From Pollenia angustigena (Eukaryota > Arthropoda > Insecta > Diptera > Polleniidae), in NCBI GenBank assembly GCA_930367215.1, contig OV884056.1, positions 232,119,127 to 232,183,126 on the forward strand: a DNA stretch of 64,000 nucleotides, given 5' to 3'. The notes beneath the pieces were generated by a model. That model was not told the DNA's origin and made no database searches. It saw only the letters and a program-made list of their open reading frames with translations. This document shows positions 63,361 through 64,000 of this stretch, piece after piece (the first letter of the stretch is position 1; each line of letters starts with the position of its first letter). A program made the translations under genes and the position numbers.

Positions 63361-63872
63361 GGGTGTGTGTGAAACGGTACCAAAGTACTCATGGAAGTAA
63401 AATTTTGACACTGTTGAGGTGAATTAAATTTCACTAGCCCTAGGGGCTAGTATAAATTTTGACATTAGTGTAGATATTTTTGACAACCACAAAATTATTT
63501 TTTTTCATCAAATTTGTTTAAACAAAATAAAGATAATATGAAAGCAGAACCAGCGGCAAAGAAAATTAAAAAGAATTATACAAGATGTAAGTATTAAAAT
63601 ATGTATTAGCTTTTTTGCTTACACTTTTTGTAAAAATTGTTAATATATCAGAACGAATTCAACAAATAGTTGGGACGATCTCATTTCCAACAGAATTGAA
63701 ATGATTATTGGTAAACGTTTGTTTAATTTATTCATTTTCACAAAACTATTAGTAATTGTTTTTTTCTTTATGTCAAAAATGTTACAATTTCACACAGCAT
63801 AAATATGAAAATTTTCTACCACAAACAAATTTCATTTCACCATAGAACTTTGCTACCGTTTCACACACACCC
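63361..63872. mobile_element. TIR element with GGGTGTGTGTGAAACGGTA ends
   Basis: 512 bp; GGGTGTGTGTGAAACGGTA at the left and TACCGTTTCACACACACCC at the right are perfect 19-bp inverted repeats. TTT on both sides may be a 3-bp duplication. A plus-strand ATG at 63539 begins MKAEPAAKKIKKNYTR followed by a GTAAGT donor-like site, then a possible second coding piece at about 63652-63710. It may be the start of the parent element's gene. Confidence 0.85.
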
Positions 63873-64000
63873 TTTAATTTGTTTTGTTTTTACAAAAAAA
63901 GTTTTTGCTTTTTTTTGAAACTATAAATTTAGTTTTCAAAGAAATTTTTTCATATTTTTTCGTTTAAATTTTAAACACAGAAAAACAATATTCTTTTTTT

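Overview
The window looks like gene-poor, AT-rich nuclear DNA of an insect, most likely a higher (brachyceran, perhaps calyptrate) fly. I see no complete host protein-coding gene, no rRNA and no tRNA gene. Almost every recognisable feature is a transposable element, a non-autonomous derivative of one, a minisatellite or a tandem repeat. The fly assignment is inference: it rests on the mix of Jockey-like LINEs, a DD41D (rosa-type) mariner, very abundant short elements whose 3' end is a hairpin followed by a ...CTTACTTGTT terminus, and a tRNA-derived SINE.

Layout. 1-4660 is a Jockey-like LINE on the minus strand (intact ORF1, broken ORF2). 5165-5754 is a terminal fragment of a Transib-type DNA transposon. 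7834-14752 is a Ty3/Gypsy-type LTR element on the minus strand with nearly identical LTRs, a tRNA-Leu primer site and a 4-bp target duplication. Its gag and pol remnants are split by a second Transib-type element (9713-12915), which itself contains a DD41D mariner. 15200-16274 is a hAT element. 16513-18701 is a long-TIR transposon. 20331-22073 and 37450-39121 are two arrays of a 557-566 bp tandem unit carrying a tRNA-like Pol III promoter. 22-37 kb holds MITEs, two more hAT elements (25715-26984 and 32560-33753), Helentron/DINE-like elements and an 11-bp minisatellite with a SINE inside it.

39423-40548 and 43418-44594 are hAT elements flanking a second LINE (40670-42940, minus strand). 45040-45760 stands out: it carries a fragment that translates unmistakably as bacterial-type NuoD (NADH dehydrogenase I subunit D), fused head-to-head to a fragment resembling an IS66 transposase zinc-finger domain, with a 194-bp MITE at its left. 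This is a candidate lateral transfer from an endosymbiont. 49-52 kb is a broken hAT with a foldback element and a SINE. 52290-53921 is a third LINE with a long open reverse transcriptase frame and a poly-A tail. 55369-57390 is a four-level nest (Helentron-like > pogo/Tigger-like > two MITEs). 57.7-64 kb is further MITEs and dispersed repeats.

The window therefore reads as a record of successive insertions. Target-site duplications give the order directly at several loci. The LTR element is young by its LTRs (two differences in 413 bp) although its genes are broken, which suggests it was moved by proteins supplied in trans.
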